Of a stretch of DNA of 64,000 bases, positions 17,544-26,562 are shown in pieces; the stretch's first letter is position 1; every line of letters begins with the position of its first letter. Under the pieces are notes generated by a model. The model did not search any database. It was not told the origin of the DNA and was given only the letters and a program-made list of their open reading frames with translations. The DNA comes from Bacillus sp. EB600 (GTDB taxonomy: Bacteria > Bacillota > Bacilli > Bacillales > Cytobacillaceae): contig NZ_JAEVLT010000007.1 in assembly GCF_024494385.1 (NCBI RefSeq), positions 62,001 to 126,000 on the forward strand. Direction: 5' to 3'. The position numbers and the translations under genes are program-made.

Positions 17544-18401
17544 GTGGACGCAAGCCCTGAACGAAACAACAAGACTTTTTGCATGAGCGAATACGATGAA
17601 TTAAAGCGAGTAATTCTTTGTCAGCCTCAATATATGTCGATACGTGAAGTGATTAATGAAACACAGGAGTATTTTAAGGACGAGGGTATACATATTGAAA
17701 TTGCACTTGAGCAGCATGGCAAATTTGTCAAAACGCTTCAGGATCATGGAATCGAAGTAATTTTATTACCCTATCATAAAAAATATCCCGAACAAGTTTT
17801 TACTCGTGATGTTGGTTTTACACTAGGGCAAACGATTTTTGTTGCTAAGATGGCAACGGACGTTCGAGAAGGGGAAGAAGACGTTTTAAAACAATGGCTT
17901 GAGGATGAAGAAATTTCCTACTTTAATTTAGTGGAGGAACGAATTGAGGGCGGAGATGTTATCATTGATCGGGATACGATTTACGTAGGATTAAGCAACC
18001 GGACAAGTCAGGGGGCAGTCGAACAATTACAGCGACTATTAAATCAATTCAATGTTATTGCTATCCCATTTAAAGAAAAATACCTGCATTTAGATTGTAT
18101 TTTTAATGTGGTATCACCTGAAGTGGCCCTTATTTACCCGCGTGCATTAACGAAAAAAGATATCGACTTCTTTGCTTCGCGCTATGAATTAATTGAAGTA
18201 TCGGAAGATGAACAATTTCAACTGGGCACAAATGTATTAAGTATTGGCAACAAAACGGTATTGAGTCTTCCCGTTAATACGAAGGTAAACAAACAGCTTC
18301 GTAATAGGGGCTTTCAAATCATTGAGGTAGATATTTCAGAAATCATTAAATCTGGTGGCTCCTTCCGTTGCTGTACCCTTCCGATCTTGCGAAGAGGGTG
18401 A
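17544..18401 (+). CDS. Dimethylarginine dimethylaminohydrolase / amidinotransferase family hydrolase
   Basis: A 285-residue pentein-fold enzyme. Motifs are FTRDVGFTLG (residues near 90), RIEGGDVIIDRDTIYVG (near 137), the catalytic histidine in YLHLDCIFNVV, and the catalytic cysteine in GGSFRCCTLPI near the C-terminus. The family hydrolyses or transfers guanidino groups of arginine derivatives through a Cys-amidino intermediate. GTG start with AAGGAGGG in front; its own terminator follows. The exact substrate is not determined. Confidence 0.88.
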   Translation: MDASPERNNKTFCMSEYDELKRVILCQPQYMSIREVINETQEYFKDEGIHIEIALEQHGKFVKTLQDHGIEVILLPYHKKYPEQVFTRDVGFTLGQTIFVAKMATDVREGEEDVLKQWLEDEEISYFNLVEERIEGGDVIIDRDTIYVGLSNRTSQGAVEQLQRLLNQFNVIAIPFKEKYLHLDCIFNVVSPEVALIYPRALTKKDIDFFASRYELIEVSEDEQFQLGTNVLSIGNKTVLSLPVNTKVNKQLRNRGFQIIEVDISEIIKSGGSFRCCTLPILRRG

Positions 18402-18410
18402 AACCAACCA

Positions 18411-18446
18411 AAACCCACAGCGCCTCAAGATTGCTGTGGGTTTTGA
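18411..18446 (+). terminator. Intrinsic terminator after DDAH-like gene
   Basis: AAACCCACAGC (18411-18421) pairs with GCTGTGGGTTT (18433-18443). Confidence 0.8.
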
Positions 18447-18464
18447 CAGAATTGATGCTATTTT

Positions 18465-18764
18465 TTACAGCCATTCTTCAGGAATTGAACTATTGTCAGC
18501 AATTTCAAAGGCTGCATTCGTGATTGCCTGTGCAAGAGTATCGCCAGTTGCACATTTGTCATTAAAGCAAACCTTGGAAACTCCTTTTGGTGTATATGTA
18601 AATCCGTATTTTTCTAATCTTTTAACGATTAGCATTGCATGTTCCAAGTTTTGATCAGGTTGAAAATCATAAATGAAATTGCTATCTTCCTCATCATACC
18701 ATCTATCCCATCTATTTAATTTCCAACCTAGTATTCTCCGTGCTATTACTTCTACATTGTTCAT
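18465..18764 (-). CDS. BC1872-like protein (phage ABA-sandwich domain)
   Basis: Starting at the ATG at 18764 gives 99 residues: MNNVEVIARRILGWKLNRWD, then YDFQPDQNLEHAMLIVKRLE and AAFEIADN near the end. This pattern of an N-terminal helix, a Trp-rich turn and an ITNAAFEIA helix is the one I associate with small Bacillus phage-derived ABA-sandwich proteins. AAAGGGG precedes this ATG. The frame is open to 18875, but no better start signal was seen there. No other phage gene is nearby, so it is probably a stranded prophage gene. Function unknown. Confidence 0.6.
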   Translation of the reverse strand: MNNVEVIARRILGWKLNRWDRWYDEEDSNFIYDFQPDQNLEHAMLIVKRLEKYGFTYTPKGVSKVCFNDKCATGDTLAQAITNAAFEIADNSSIPEEWL

Positions 18765-18944
18765 TTCCTGTGGCCCCTTTACTCTAGATTTTTTTATTTT
18801 ACCATTTTCATCGTAAAAAGTACTATGCTGATGTATTTTATTACCGTGAATTTTTTTGGAAGCAGCGAAACACAAGCAGAAAGGGTCTAAAAGGAATTAC
18901 CAACTTGAACGGATTAAGAGGATGCAAATTTGATATTTCATGAA

Positions 18945-18980
18945 AAAGCCTTCACTTCTTCTCATAAGTGAAGGCTTTGT
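18945..18980 (-). terminator. Intrinsic terminator of dapA
   Basis: AAAGCCTTCACTT (18945-18957) pairs with AAGTGAAGGCTTT (18966-18978). It lies just after the end of dapA on the minus strand. Confidence 0.8.
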
Positions 18981-18997
18981 TTCTCATACTCGTTTCA

Positions 18998-19888
18998 TTA
19001 GTTAAAAGCGTTCACTTTGATTGCTGGAAGGATCCTCTGTAGTGTGCTTTTTTCCTCATCATTTAAAGCGATCAGTGGTAAGCGGAGACCTCCGACATTG
19101 ATCCCATTCATATTCAATGCGGCTTTTACGGGAGCCGGACTTGGGGCAGCAAATAACGCTCTAATAATTGGGAGAAGACGCCGGTGTGCTGAAGCAGCAT
19201 CCTGAAGATTACCATTTTTAAAGTTATTAATCATGTCTTGTAGTTCATTCCCAATTACATGGGATGCAACGGAAATGACTCCTGCTCCGCCAATGGCTAA
19301 AACTGGTAATGCTAATCCATCATCACCGCTGTACAACGTAAAATCACTAGGGGTTTTACTAATGATTTCTGCCATTGCATCTAAGTTGCCGCTTGCTTCT
19401 TTCACGGTCACAATATTATCAATCTTTGAAAGACGAATAATTGTCTCTACTGACATATTGACAGCACTCCGGCCGGGAATATTGTAGAGAATGATTGGCA
19501 ATTTTGTAGATTCGGCAATCGCTTTAAAATGCTGATACATTCCTTCTTGGGATGGTTTGTTGTAATAAGGGGCAACGAGCATAATCCCATCAACGCCTGC
19601 TTCCTCAGCAAGTCTAGTTAAATGAATGGATGCTTGAGTATTATTTGAGCCGGTCCCGGCGATAACTGGGACTCTCCCTCCTACAACTTCGACAACACAT
19701 CTAAATAAAGCAACTTTTTCTTCTACTGTTAAGGTAGGAGACTCTCCGGTTGTACCTGAAACGACTAAACCATCAGTCCCATTCGCTAATAAATAATTAA
19801 CTAACGTTCTTGTAGCGTTAAAATCAATCTCGCCATTTAGATCAAATGGTGTAACCATAGCTGTTAATACTTGGCCAAAATTCATCAT
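18998..19888 (-). CDS. dapA: 4-hydroxy-tetrahydrodipicolinate synthase
   Basis: A 296-residue class I aldolase of the DHDPS/NAL family. The Schiff-base lysine is K163 (TVKEASG), the tyrosine Y135 (LYNIPGR), and GTTGESPT at 45-52 binds pyruvate. It condenses pyruvate with aspartate semialdehyde in lysine and dipicolinate synthesis. A lysine riboswitch with its own terminator sits immediately upstream, which supports a biosynthetic DapA rather than another aldolase of the family. The stand-alone, lysine-controlled copy may be separate from a main dap operon. Two adjacent ATGs are possible starts. Confidence 0.92.
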   Translation of the reverse strand: MMNFGQVLTAMVTPFDLNGEIDFNATRTLVNYLLANGTDGLVVSGTTGESPTLTVEEKVALFRCVVEVVGGRVPVIAGTGSNNTQASIHLTRLAEEAGVDGIMLVAPYYNKPSQEGMYQHFKAIAESTKLPIILYNIPGRSAVNMSVETIIRLSKIDNIVTVKEASGNLDAMAEIISKTPSDFTLYSGDDGLALPVLAIGGAGVISVASHVIGNELQDMINNFKNGNLQDAASAHRRLLPIIRALFAAPSPAPVKAALNMNGINVGGLRLPLIALNDEEKSTLQRILPAIKVNAFN

Positions 19889-19955
19889 TTCTCACCCTTT
19901 TAATAGTTTTATAAAAAATTAGAGGTGGTGGTTTAGGCCCTTCGAAAATCAACGC

Positions 19956-20200
19956 AAAAAAGCAACAGTGAAGGCTCACTGTTGCAGTAGAAACATAAAT
20001 AAAAGTTCGTTCCCATGCGTGAGATAGCCCTCCATATAGTTTCCTATATGACAGTCCTGTATTTCTTCAACAACAGAACCAGCTTCATGATAATGAGAAT
20101 CTATGAAGCTTCGGCAAATTCCCCTTTCCACAATTGTCATTGGATCTCATTATCCTCAGATTGCGTACTAATGGTCTTTGCGCCTCTATCCCTCACTTCA
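19956..20200 (-). ncRNA. Lysine riboswitch (L-box) with terminator
   Basis: Read on the minus strand, the leader starts with GTGAGGGATAGAGGCGCAAA. It then has AAAGGGGAATTTGCCGAAGC and ends its aptamer with GGAGGGCTATCTCAC. These are the conserved core elements of the L-box, with P1 formed by the GATAG/CTATC arms. A terminator stem follows, GCAACAGTG with CACTGTTGC (19962-19985), then a T run. High lysine should fold the aptamer and stop transcription before dapA, whose start is about 70 bases further on. Confidence 0.93.
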
Positions 20201-20238
20201 AAAAGTATTGAAGTAAGAAAATTATTTAATTGATTTTA

Positions 20239-20267
20239 AATATATCATAATTATCCTTAAAAATCAA
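20239..20267 (-). promoter_or_regulatory. Sigma-A promoter of the lysine riboswitch/dapA unit
   Basis: On the minus strand TTGATT (20267-20262), a 17-bp spacer and TATATT (20244-20239), with a TG one base before the -10 box (extended -10). It lies about 40 bases upstream of the aptamer. Confidence 0.7.
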
Positions 20268-20500
20268 GGATATTTGGATAACTTTCTCAAATGCATTTTG
20301 AAGACCGTATTTTTAAACATAACTAGTTTAGTTACACCCATAAATTGGAAAGGACATATCCAACAAAAGTAATTTTCCCCATTATGTTTACCAGTCTTTG
20401 TTAACATGGTGATCAGAATAAGGACATCCCTAAAGAGCATAGGATAGTATGATGGTTTAGCGGCCCTTTCGACTTTACGCTTCCTAGAGGAGGATCAAAG

Positions 20501-21571
20501 ATGATTAAGAAGGATCGTCATATGGTGAAGCCCTATCTAGTAACGAGAAGTTTATTCCCTGAAAACCAAGAATCACCCATTCATTTTCTTAAGGATTCCA
20601 TTATACATCCCCGCCATTTTTATCGACGAAATCATTATCCCTATCCTGATCTTCCACCAAAAACTTACTTATTATCCGTTGAAGGAAGTGTTCTTAGACC
20701 GCTGACTTTATCTTATGAAGAACTTTGCCAGCTACCCGCTAAAACAATCAAAGTCGTATTAGAATGTTCTGGAAATAAACGTACTTCCTTTCATCCAAAA
20801 GTATTTGGCGAGCAATGGGAGGAAGGAGCGATGAATCAATCCTATTGGAAAGGCGTCTCATTACAAACACTTTTTACCTATACTGGACTTAGCCAAAGGG
20901 CTCAAGAGGTAGTATTTGTAGGATATGATTACGGCGAACGAAAAGATTTAAATGAGACCTTTCATTTTGCGAGAAGTCTTCCAATGACTAAAGCACTTCA
21001 TCCTGATACAATTCTTGCTTATGAACTAAACGGTAAACCCATTCCATTTAAACATGGATATCCTTTAAGACTGATTGCTCCTCAGTGGTACGCCATGGCA
21101 TCTGTAAAGTGGGTTAAAAAGATTGTAGTAATTGAAGAGACTTTTCATGGTCCATTCCAGAAGATTGATTATGTGTATTATCCAGACAAAGACAGCAACG
21201 CGCAGAGCTATCCCGTGACGACGATGCATGTTAACTCAACGATTCAGCAGCCTCTCGATCATTCCATTTTAAAGCGAGGCACTCATGATATACAAGGGAT
21301 TGCGTGGACAGGTGAAGGAACAATAGAGAAAGTTGAGATTAGCTTAGATCAAGGGAAAACCTGGAAATCTGCTTCTTTCGAACAGAACCCAACTGAACCC
21401 TATACATGGGTCAGTTGGAGCCTTTATTGGACAGCGAATCAAAAAGGGGAATATTCAATTTGGTCTAGAGCATCGGACTCAATGGGCCGAACCCAACCAT
21501 ATGAGCCCTTTTGGAATCGAAAAGGTTATGGTTATAATGCGATTTGTAAAGTAGATGTAAAGGTAGAATAG
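20501..21571 (+). CDS. Sulfite oxidase-like molybdopterin-dependent oxidoreductase
   Basis: A 356-residue protein with a SUOX-type molybdopterin domain followed by a Mo-co dimerisation domain. The molybdenum-ligating cysteine is C89 in LECSGNKR. GYPLRLIAPQWYAMASVKWV and the C-terminal ISLDQGKTWKSASF/SRASDSMGRTQP segments match the family. No Tat or Sec signal is seen, so it is probably cytoplasmic. GAGGAGG precedes the ATG. It could oxidise sulfite or another oxyanion; the electron partner is unknown. The 20268-20500 spacer upstream shows nothing recognisable. Confidence 0.88.
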   Translation: MIKKDRHMVKPYLVTRSLFPENQESPIHFLKDSIIHPRHFYRRNHYPYPDLPPKTYLLSVEGSVLRPLTLSYEELCQLPAKTIKVVLECSGNKRTSFHPKVFGEQWEEGAMNQSYWKGVSLQTLFTYTGLSQRAQEVVFVGYDYGERKDLNETFHFARSLPMTKALHPDTILAYELNGKPIPFKHGYPLRLIAPQWYAMASVKWVKKIVVIEETFHGPFQKIDYVYYPDKDSNAQSYPVTTMHVNSTIQQPLDHSILKRGTHDIQGIAWTGEGTIEKVEISLDQGKTWKSASFEQNPTEPYTWVSWSLYWTANQKGEYSIWSRASDSMGRTQPYEPFWNRKGYGYNAICKVDVKVE

Positions 21572-21732
21572 ACTCCACTTCTCAATGGAAGGAGCGACTG
21601 AATTTGCTATAGCATATTTTAGTCACTTCTTCATCACGAAAGGGGACAGGCATATGTTGATAATAACATTATCTTACTATCTGTGCGTGACAGCTCAAGC
21701 ATTACTAGTTAAAATAGAAGGATGAATCTAAA

Positions 21733-21828
21733 ATGAATGAAATATTTAGGAAAATTGTGGATAAAAAAGCAATATTGAGATATGATGATTATTTTATTCC
21801 AACGAATAGTAGGGGAGCAATTATATGA
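21733..21828 (+). CDS. Possible 31-residue upstream ORF coupled to fabF
   Basis: A short frame starts at an ATG 11 bases after AAGGA ([20 protein letters not shown], then PTNSRGAII). Its TGA overlaps the fabF ATG as ATGA. This could couple translation of fabF to that of the short peptide. No homology is recognised, so it may also be chance. Confidence 0.3.
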   Translation: MNEIFRKIVDKKAILRYDDYFIPTNSRGAII

Positions 21829-23063
21829 AAAAGCGTATCGTAATTACGGGTATTGGAGCGGTCACTCCTTTGGGGAATGATGCTTTTACCACATGGGAAA
21901 ACATTAAAAATGGAGTTTCGGGGATTGGTCCGGCAACAAGATTCGATACCGAAAGAGTGGATGTCAAAATCGCTGCGGAAGTAAAAGACTTTCTACCAGA
22001 AAGGTTTATGGACAAAAAAGAATCAAGAAGAATAGGCCGTTTTAGTCAATTTGCTGTTGCCGCAAGTAAAATGGCAGTAAAGGATGCAGGCATTCAAATC
22101 GGCGAAGATATTGATCCTGAACGAATAGGTGTGTGGATTGGATCAGGAATTGGCGGTTTAGGTGAGTTCGAAGAACAACATCAGAAATTCTTGGAAAAGG
22201 GGCAAAGAAGGGTTAATCCGTTTACGATTCCAATGTTTATTCCTGATATGGCTGCAGGCCAGGTTTCGATTGAACTTGGAGCGAAAGGAATCAACAATTG
22301 TTCGACGACGGCCTGTGCTTCTGGCGCTAATTCAATCGGGGATGCATTCCGCGCAATCCAAAAAGGGGATGTGGATATGATGATTGCTGGTGGAGCAGAA
22401 GCAACGGTTACAGGGATGACCGTCGCAGGATTTTCCAATATGACCGCACTTTCGAAAAATCCTGATCCAAAATCAGCAAGCAGGCCTTTTGATAAGAATC
22501 GTGATGGATTTGTCATTGGTGAAGGCGCTGGAATTGTGATATTAGAGGAATTAGAACATGCTTTGGCCCGTGGTGCTAGCATATATGGAGAATTGATTGG
22601 ATATGGTTCCACTGGGGATGCCTATCATATTACGACTCCTGCACCAGACGGAGAAGGGGCCCAGCGATCGATGAAATTAGCATTGGCAGACGCTGAAATC
22701 TCTCCAGAACAAGTGGACTATATCAATGCCCATGGTACGTCCACCTATTACAATGACTTGTATGAAACGTTAGCAATCAAAAACGTCTTCAAAGAACATG
22801 CCTATCATCTATCTGTTAGTTCCACGAAATCAATGACTGGGCATTTGTTGGGAGCAGCGGGGGCGATCGAGGCTGTTTTTTCGTTGCTAACCATTAGGGA
22901 AGGAATCATCCCGCCAACGATTCATTATGAAACACCGGATGAAGAACTCGATTTAGACTACGTCCCGAATGTCGCAAAAAAGAAGGATGTTCAAGTGGTC
23001 TTATCGAATTCGTTAGGATTTGGAGGTCATAATGCGACATTGATTTTTAAAAAGTTTGTTTAG
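21825..23063 (+). CDS. 3-oxoacyl-ACP synthase II (FabF family) paralogue
   Basis: A 412-residue thiolase-fold condensing enzyme with the full Cys-His-His triad: C164 ([10 protein letters not shown]), the histidine of [11 protein letters not shown] near 304 and that of [13 protein letters not shown] near 341. It elongates acyl-ACP with malonyl-ACP in fatty acid synthesis. FabF of Bacillus normally lies after fabH; this copy is isolated, so it is probably an extra paralogue. AGGGGAGC gives a good ribosome binding site. Confidence 0.9.
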   Translation: MKKRIVITGIGAVTPLGNDAFTTWENIKNGVSGIGPATRFDTERVDVKIAAEVKDFLPERFMDKKESRRIGRFSQFAVAASKMAVKDAGIQIGEDIDPERIGVWIGSGIGGLGEFEEQHQKFLEKGQRRVNPFTIPMFIPDMAAGQVSIELGAKGINNCSTTACASGANSIGDAFRAIQKGDVDMMIAGGAEATVTGMTVAGFSNMTALSKNPDPKSASRPFDKNRDGFVIGEGAGIVILEELEHALARGASIYGELIGYGSTGDAYHITTPAPDGEGAQRSMKLALADAEISPEQVDYINAHGTSTYYNDLYETLAIKNVFKEHAYHLSVSSTKSMTGHLLGAAGAIEAVFSLLTIREGIIPPTIHYETPDEELDLDYVPNVAKKKDVQVVLSNSLGFGGHNATLIFKKFV

Positions 23064-23118
23064 GGACGGTTCTTTTGTCAATTTTCGTTCCCTCCTTGGA
23101 AGCAAGAGAAACGTCCCC
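23063..23118 (+). terminator. Possible hairpin after fabF paralogue
   Basis: GGGACG at 23063-23068 pairs with CGTCCC at 23112-23117. The flanking GTTCTTTT and AAGAGAAA add imperfect pairing. It resembles the GGGACGGTTCT-type hairpins found between Bacillus genes. Weak as a terminator. Confidence 0.4.
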
Positions 23119-23145
23119 ATAGGGGGATAAACGATATCCCTGGGA

Positions 23146-24465
23146 TTATTTTCGTTTCTTTTTTGTAAGTTTAGAAAGAAAATTGCTTAAAAACTTCTTT
23201 TTTGGTACATCGGTCGGCGGTTGGTCCAGCGTTAAAACTGGTGATTTGTCTAAGGTTTTGTCCGTTGATATACCTGACGCTTTGACTAATGAGTCGTCTA
23301 ACATTTTATCCGGCGATTGGTCCAGCATTATGGTCGAAGATTTGTCTTGAGTTATAACAAGTGAGTCGTCGAACCTTTTGCCCGATATTTCGCCAGGGGT
23401 TTTTACCGGTGGTTTAATCGGTGTATCTACTGGTAATTCAACTGGTTTTTCAGTTGAGGAATCGTCTAGCGTGCTGGTGGAGTATTCAATTGGTGTTTCA
23501 ACTTGTTTTTCATCCAGTTTTTCATTTGTATGCCGTTGATTTTTGGTGAAAAAATCCCATATTATTTCTGATGCATTTGGACCAGAGGGGTCAGTATAAG
23601 AACCATTTGGGTTTCCGCCAGACCAAGTATGCCCCATTTTGTCGATCATCCAAAGTTCCAATAAGGGTTCACCGCTCCCATCACAGTAGATATGTTGAGT
23701 ATAGCTTTTTCCATTGATGATATCCCCTTTAACTAGTGTCGGGGTAACATCAGCATACCCTTTACCGCCTTCTACTAGGAAATTGGTTTGAGTCCATTGG
23801 GTGATTACCTGCTGACCATTGATGGGGTGGACCGTTGTATCACAGATACCATGGAAAACAATAACCGGCATTTTTTTCTTGAATTGTCCCATTTCTTCAA
23901 AAGCACTGTTTCCACAAACATATGGATCAGGCACACCTTTTTCCATGCTTTTTTTGGCATCCTCTGCTAAAGGATCAGTTAGAAAAAATACATTGGCAGC
24001 GTCATAAGCTAGACCCGAGCAAATTCCAATCCCGCTAAAGACATCAGGATACGTTACTCCTAGAATACAGGCTAGTGATCCCCCTGCTGATAACCCCGCC
24101 GCGTACACTTTATTTGAATCAATACTGTACTTACTTTTCACTTCCTCAATGATCTCAAAAATTAACTTGGGATGTCCCTTCCCTCGGTGCTGATTTTTAT
24201 CTAAAAACCAGTTCCAGCAGCCAAAAGGGTTATAACCTGCCGGATTAGAAGGATTAAACAGGTTGTTCATATTAGGATACAGTACGAGAAAGTTTTCCTG
24301 TTCTGCAAGTGTGTTCATGTTTGTTCCTGCAGCAAAGTCATCTGGATCTTGACCACAACCATGAAGCATCACCATCAAAGGAGTCTCTATATCTTCTTTA
24401 TATTTACTCGGAACATAAAGCTTATATTTAAAATTTTGATAGGTAAAATCTTGAAATTCTCCCAA
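23146..24465 (-). CDS. PHB depolymerase-family esterase with repetitive C-terminal tail
   Basis: An alpha/beta-hydrolase of the LpqC/PHB-depolymerase (Esterase_PHB) group. The oxyanion region is MLHGCGQDPDDF, the nucleophile serine is in AAGLSAGGSLA, the aspartate in CDTTVHP and the histidine in KMGHTWSGGN. No signal peptide is seen. The last ~125 residues are a low-complexity tail of Pro, Ser, Asp and Lys with repeated LDDS/LDQSP/LDKSP units, ending in a strongly basic LSKLTKKKRK. A GTG at 24474 touches GGAGG; the TTG at 24465 has correct spacing and is chosen. Substrate may be polyhydroxyalkanoate or another ester. Confidence 0.8.
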   Translation of the reverse strand: MGEFQDFTYQNFKYKLYVPSKYKEDIETPLMVMLHGCGQDPDDFAAGTNMNTLAEQENFLVLYPNMNNLFNPSNPAGYNPFGCWNWFLDKNQHRGKGHPKLIFEIIEEVKSKYSIDSNKVYAAGLSAGGSLACILGVTYPDVFSGIGICSGLAYDAANVFFLTDPLAEDAKKSMEKGVPDPYVCGNSAFEEMGQFKKKMPVIVFHGICDTTVHPINGQQVITQWTQTNFLVEGGKGYADVTPTLVKGDIINGKSYTQHIYCDGSGEPLLELWMIDKMGHTWSGGNPNGSYTDPSGPNASEIIWDFFTKNQRHTNEKLDEKQVETPIEYSTSTLDDSSTEKPVELPVDTPIKPPVKTPGEISGKRFDDSLVITQDKSSTIMLDQSPDKMLDDSLVKASGISTDKTLDKSPVLTLDQPPTDVPKKKFLSNFLSKLTKKKRK

Positions 24466-24474
24466 AGGACTCAC

Positions 24475-24992
24475 CCTCCGTCTATTAATCTATATTTTCC
24501 CATTTTGATCGATGGCCGTAACGACACAAAGCTTAATTTTATAATTTTTACAAAAAATGAATAATGGAAGCTCGGTCATTTACTGGTGTTTGGATTGAAT
24601 GATGGTGAGACAGATATGTAGTAAGGGGGTAAAAAACAGAAAAATCTCCAACAAGGAGGTCTAAAGGGACTTTTACTTAGTTGATTTTTTATATTCTCTG
24701 CTCATGTACAACCCAAGGGTAACATGGCATTTTTTAAAGAATTCTAACCTTGTTGGCTATTTTTTCGTTTGGATCTATTGTTTTAATAATATTAACAAAA
24801 TTAAAAAAATATTAAACTTTATTTGTCTTGGATTTACTAAATTGATACGTAAAGCCCCTGCCTTTTGGCATGGGGAGCAGACAGTTTTATCGATACGTAT
24901 TCAAAAGGAGCTGGGGAAGCTGTGTAAAAGGGAGCAACCATGAATTTCAGGCACAAAAGGCGAAGCCATTTATGTTTACTGGAGATACGATT
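24475..24992. other. Spacer without a convincing gene
   Basis: About 520 bases. A 79-codon frame at 24704-24943 has no ribosome binding site and odd composition, and is not accepted. A small CTCC/GGAG hairpin lies near 24645. Nothing else was seen. Confidence 0.4.
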
Positions 24993-26084
24993 TTATGGAC
25001 CGTAGTTTGAGTTACGGGTAAGGGTTAGTCTGTTTTTCTTATCCGAGATTTCCTTTAGGCCAATTCGGATCATGAGGAATACAAAAACCCATGATACGAC
25101 CATTAGTATTATTTGGCCAAACGGATAAATTCCTAGTAAAGGTGCGTCCCAAAGCGCGTGCATACTGACGACAAGCGCAAATATAAGTATGAATTTGGGC
25201 TTGAACAACATGTTAATCTGAAATTTCGAGTCTCCTTGTACCATGCAGATTGCAGCACCTGTCAAAGCAGCCCAAGCGACATGGCCGCCAGGAGAGAAAA
25301 CACTTCGCCACAGAATTGTGGTGTAAAGCATGTGGAAACTGTCCGAAAGAAGGGCACGTAATGCATAACCAGCAGTTTCAAAGGCAGCGAAACCAGCACC
25401 TATTGCAGCACCCAGGAGCAGGCCATTAAGAACGAATTTATATTTAAGCGGGCGAACAAAAAAAATAACAGCAACGACTTTAGATAGTTCCTCAACGACT
25501 CCAATCGTAACGGGATTGATGTTATTCCGAAGAATATCATAAAAAACTACCGCTACTAAAAGCGAGAGGATTCCGCCGATAAAGACCACATAGACAATTT
25601 TATAAATGGCAATATTCTGAGGAGCGTTCATTTCCCAGAAAAAAATCAGTGTGGTGAAGGGAACTGCAAAAGCACCGACTACGATAAGACCTGGTACGAA
25701 GTTTATATTTCCGAACAAGCTTACCCCTATAAATAACCCTAAGTATGCAAGGAGAGCAATGAGGAATACTCTCGTAAAAAGCCAAGGCTTTGGCCATGTG
25801 GCCACCACCTCCTCAATTTTAGGCGTGGTGAGCGATGTTCCCACAATAAAAAGCCGTTCTGCCTCCATATCACTGTGCTTTCGAAACACCCGCGAAAATA
25901 TATTTCGAAATTTAGGTTTCACTGACCGATGGCTCATCGGAACCCCGTCAACAAGCTGTGCAAACTCATAAAATAGGCTGTTTGAGTCCTGTTGGGTATT
26001 GTCTCCGCTAGTAAACTCATGTTCACAGTTTAAGCAGAACGTTAACCCTCTCGGATTAGAGTAGTCACAGTGTGCGCACTTCAT
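24993..26084 (-). CDS. PrsW-like intramembrane metalloprotease with N-terminal zinc ribbon
   Basis: A 363-residue polytopic protein. The N-terminus MKCAHCDYSNPRGLTFCLNC is a CxxC-x11-CxxC zinc ribbon. A cytosolic stretch of about 90 residues follows, then about eight membrane helices. The catalytic motif EELSKV is in helix 4, with GAGFAAFETAGYAL, the histidine of HVAWAALTGAA and that of SMHALWDAP; these are the metal-site motifs of PrsW/CPBP-type proteases. PrsW of B. subtilis cleaves the anti-sigma factor RsiW. No sigma/anti-sigma pair is nearby. The frame extends to 26228, but GAGGGGGAAG fits the ATG at 26084. Confidence 0.85.
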   Translation of the reverse strand: MKCAHCDYSNPRGLTFCLNCEHEFTSGDNTQQDSNSLFYEFAQLVDGVPMSHRSVKPKFRNIFSRVFRKHSDMEAERLFIVGTSLTTPKIEEVVATWPKPWLFTRVFLIALLAYLGLFIGVSLFGNINFVPGLIVVGAFAVPFTTLIFFWEMNAPQNIAIYKIVYVVFIGGILSLLVAVVFYDILRNNINPVTIGVVEELSKVVAVIFFVRPLKYKFVLNGLLLGAAIGAGFAAFETAGYALRALLSDSFHMLYTTILWRSVFSPGGHVAWAALTGAAICMVQGDSKFQINMLFKPKFILIFALVVSMHALWDAPLLGIYPFGQIILMVVSWVFVFLMIRIGLKEISDKKNRLTLTRNSNYGP

Positions 26085-26318
26085 ATATCTTCCCCCTCTT
26101 GCCAAAGTTGAACAAATCGATATTTCAATAGTATAGGACCGTATAACTAATCCATATGGTTCAAACCATTCCTCGATAATATGTGTAAAAGTAAAGGAAA
26201 ATACACCAATTAAATCCTGGTTATTCATTTCTACCCCATAATAAAGCCTATTTACCCTTTGGCAGGTAGATGATCAAGAAAGTGGATCGCAGGAATGAAT
26301 CTTAAAAGAGCTATGAAA

Positions 26319-26360
26319 AAGGAGAGAAAAGGATGAACATGAACATCTTTTTCTCTCCTT
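26319..26360 (-). terminator. Terminator-like hairpin upstream of the prsW-type gene
   Basis: AAGGAGAGAAAAGGATG (26319-26335) pairs with CATCTTTTTCTCTCCTT (26344-26360). The T run is better on the minus strand. It lies upstream of both divergent genes, so it may be an attenuator in the prsW leader or the relic of a lost gene. Confidence 0.5.
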
Positions 26361-26452
26361 ATTATTAGGACTTATTTTATTGGTGTGAAAGTTGAGATAG
26401 TAAGTATTAAATCAGTCGAATTAGTTCTGAAAAAAAGTATATGAAAATTCCG

Positions 26453-26503
26453 TTGACTTATCTTTTTTTTAATAATACTATAAAATTAATAATTGTCGAC
26501 AAT
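26453..26503 (+). promoter_or_regulatory. Promoter with GntR-type palindrome for the crotonase-amidohydrolase-gntR operon
   Basis: TTGACT (26453-26458), a 17-bp spacer and TACTAT (26476-26481). The perfect palindrome ATTGTCGACAAT lies at 26492-26503, about at the start point. Because the gntR gene is the third gene downstream, this gives autoregulation. Confidence 0.7.
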
Positions 26504-26562
26504 CCATTATTTAATAAAATATTGTTAATTATTATGAACGTTTGACGGGGGGCTACTTACAG

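Noticed and set aside
18465-18875. Prophage region
   Set aside because: Only one ABA-sandwich-like gene is present, with no integrase, structural genes or attachment sites nearby.
20015-20233. Plus-strand 72-codon frame
   Set aside because: It lies antisense over the lysine riboswitch, whose conserved core explains the sequence.
24704-24943. 79-codon plus-strand frame
   Set aside because: No ribosome binding site, no recognisable motif and unusual composition.
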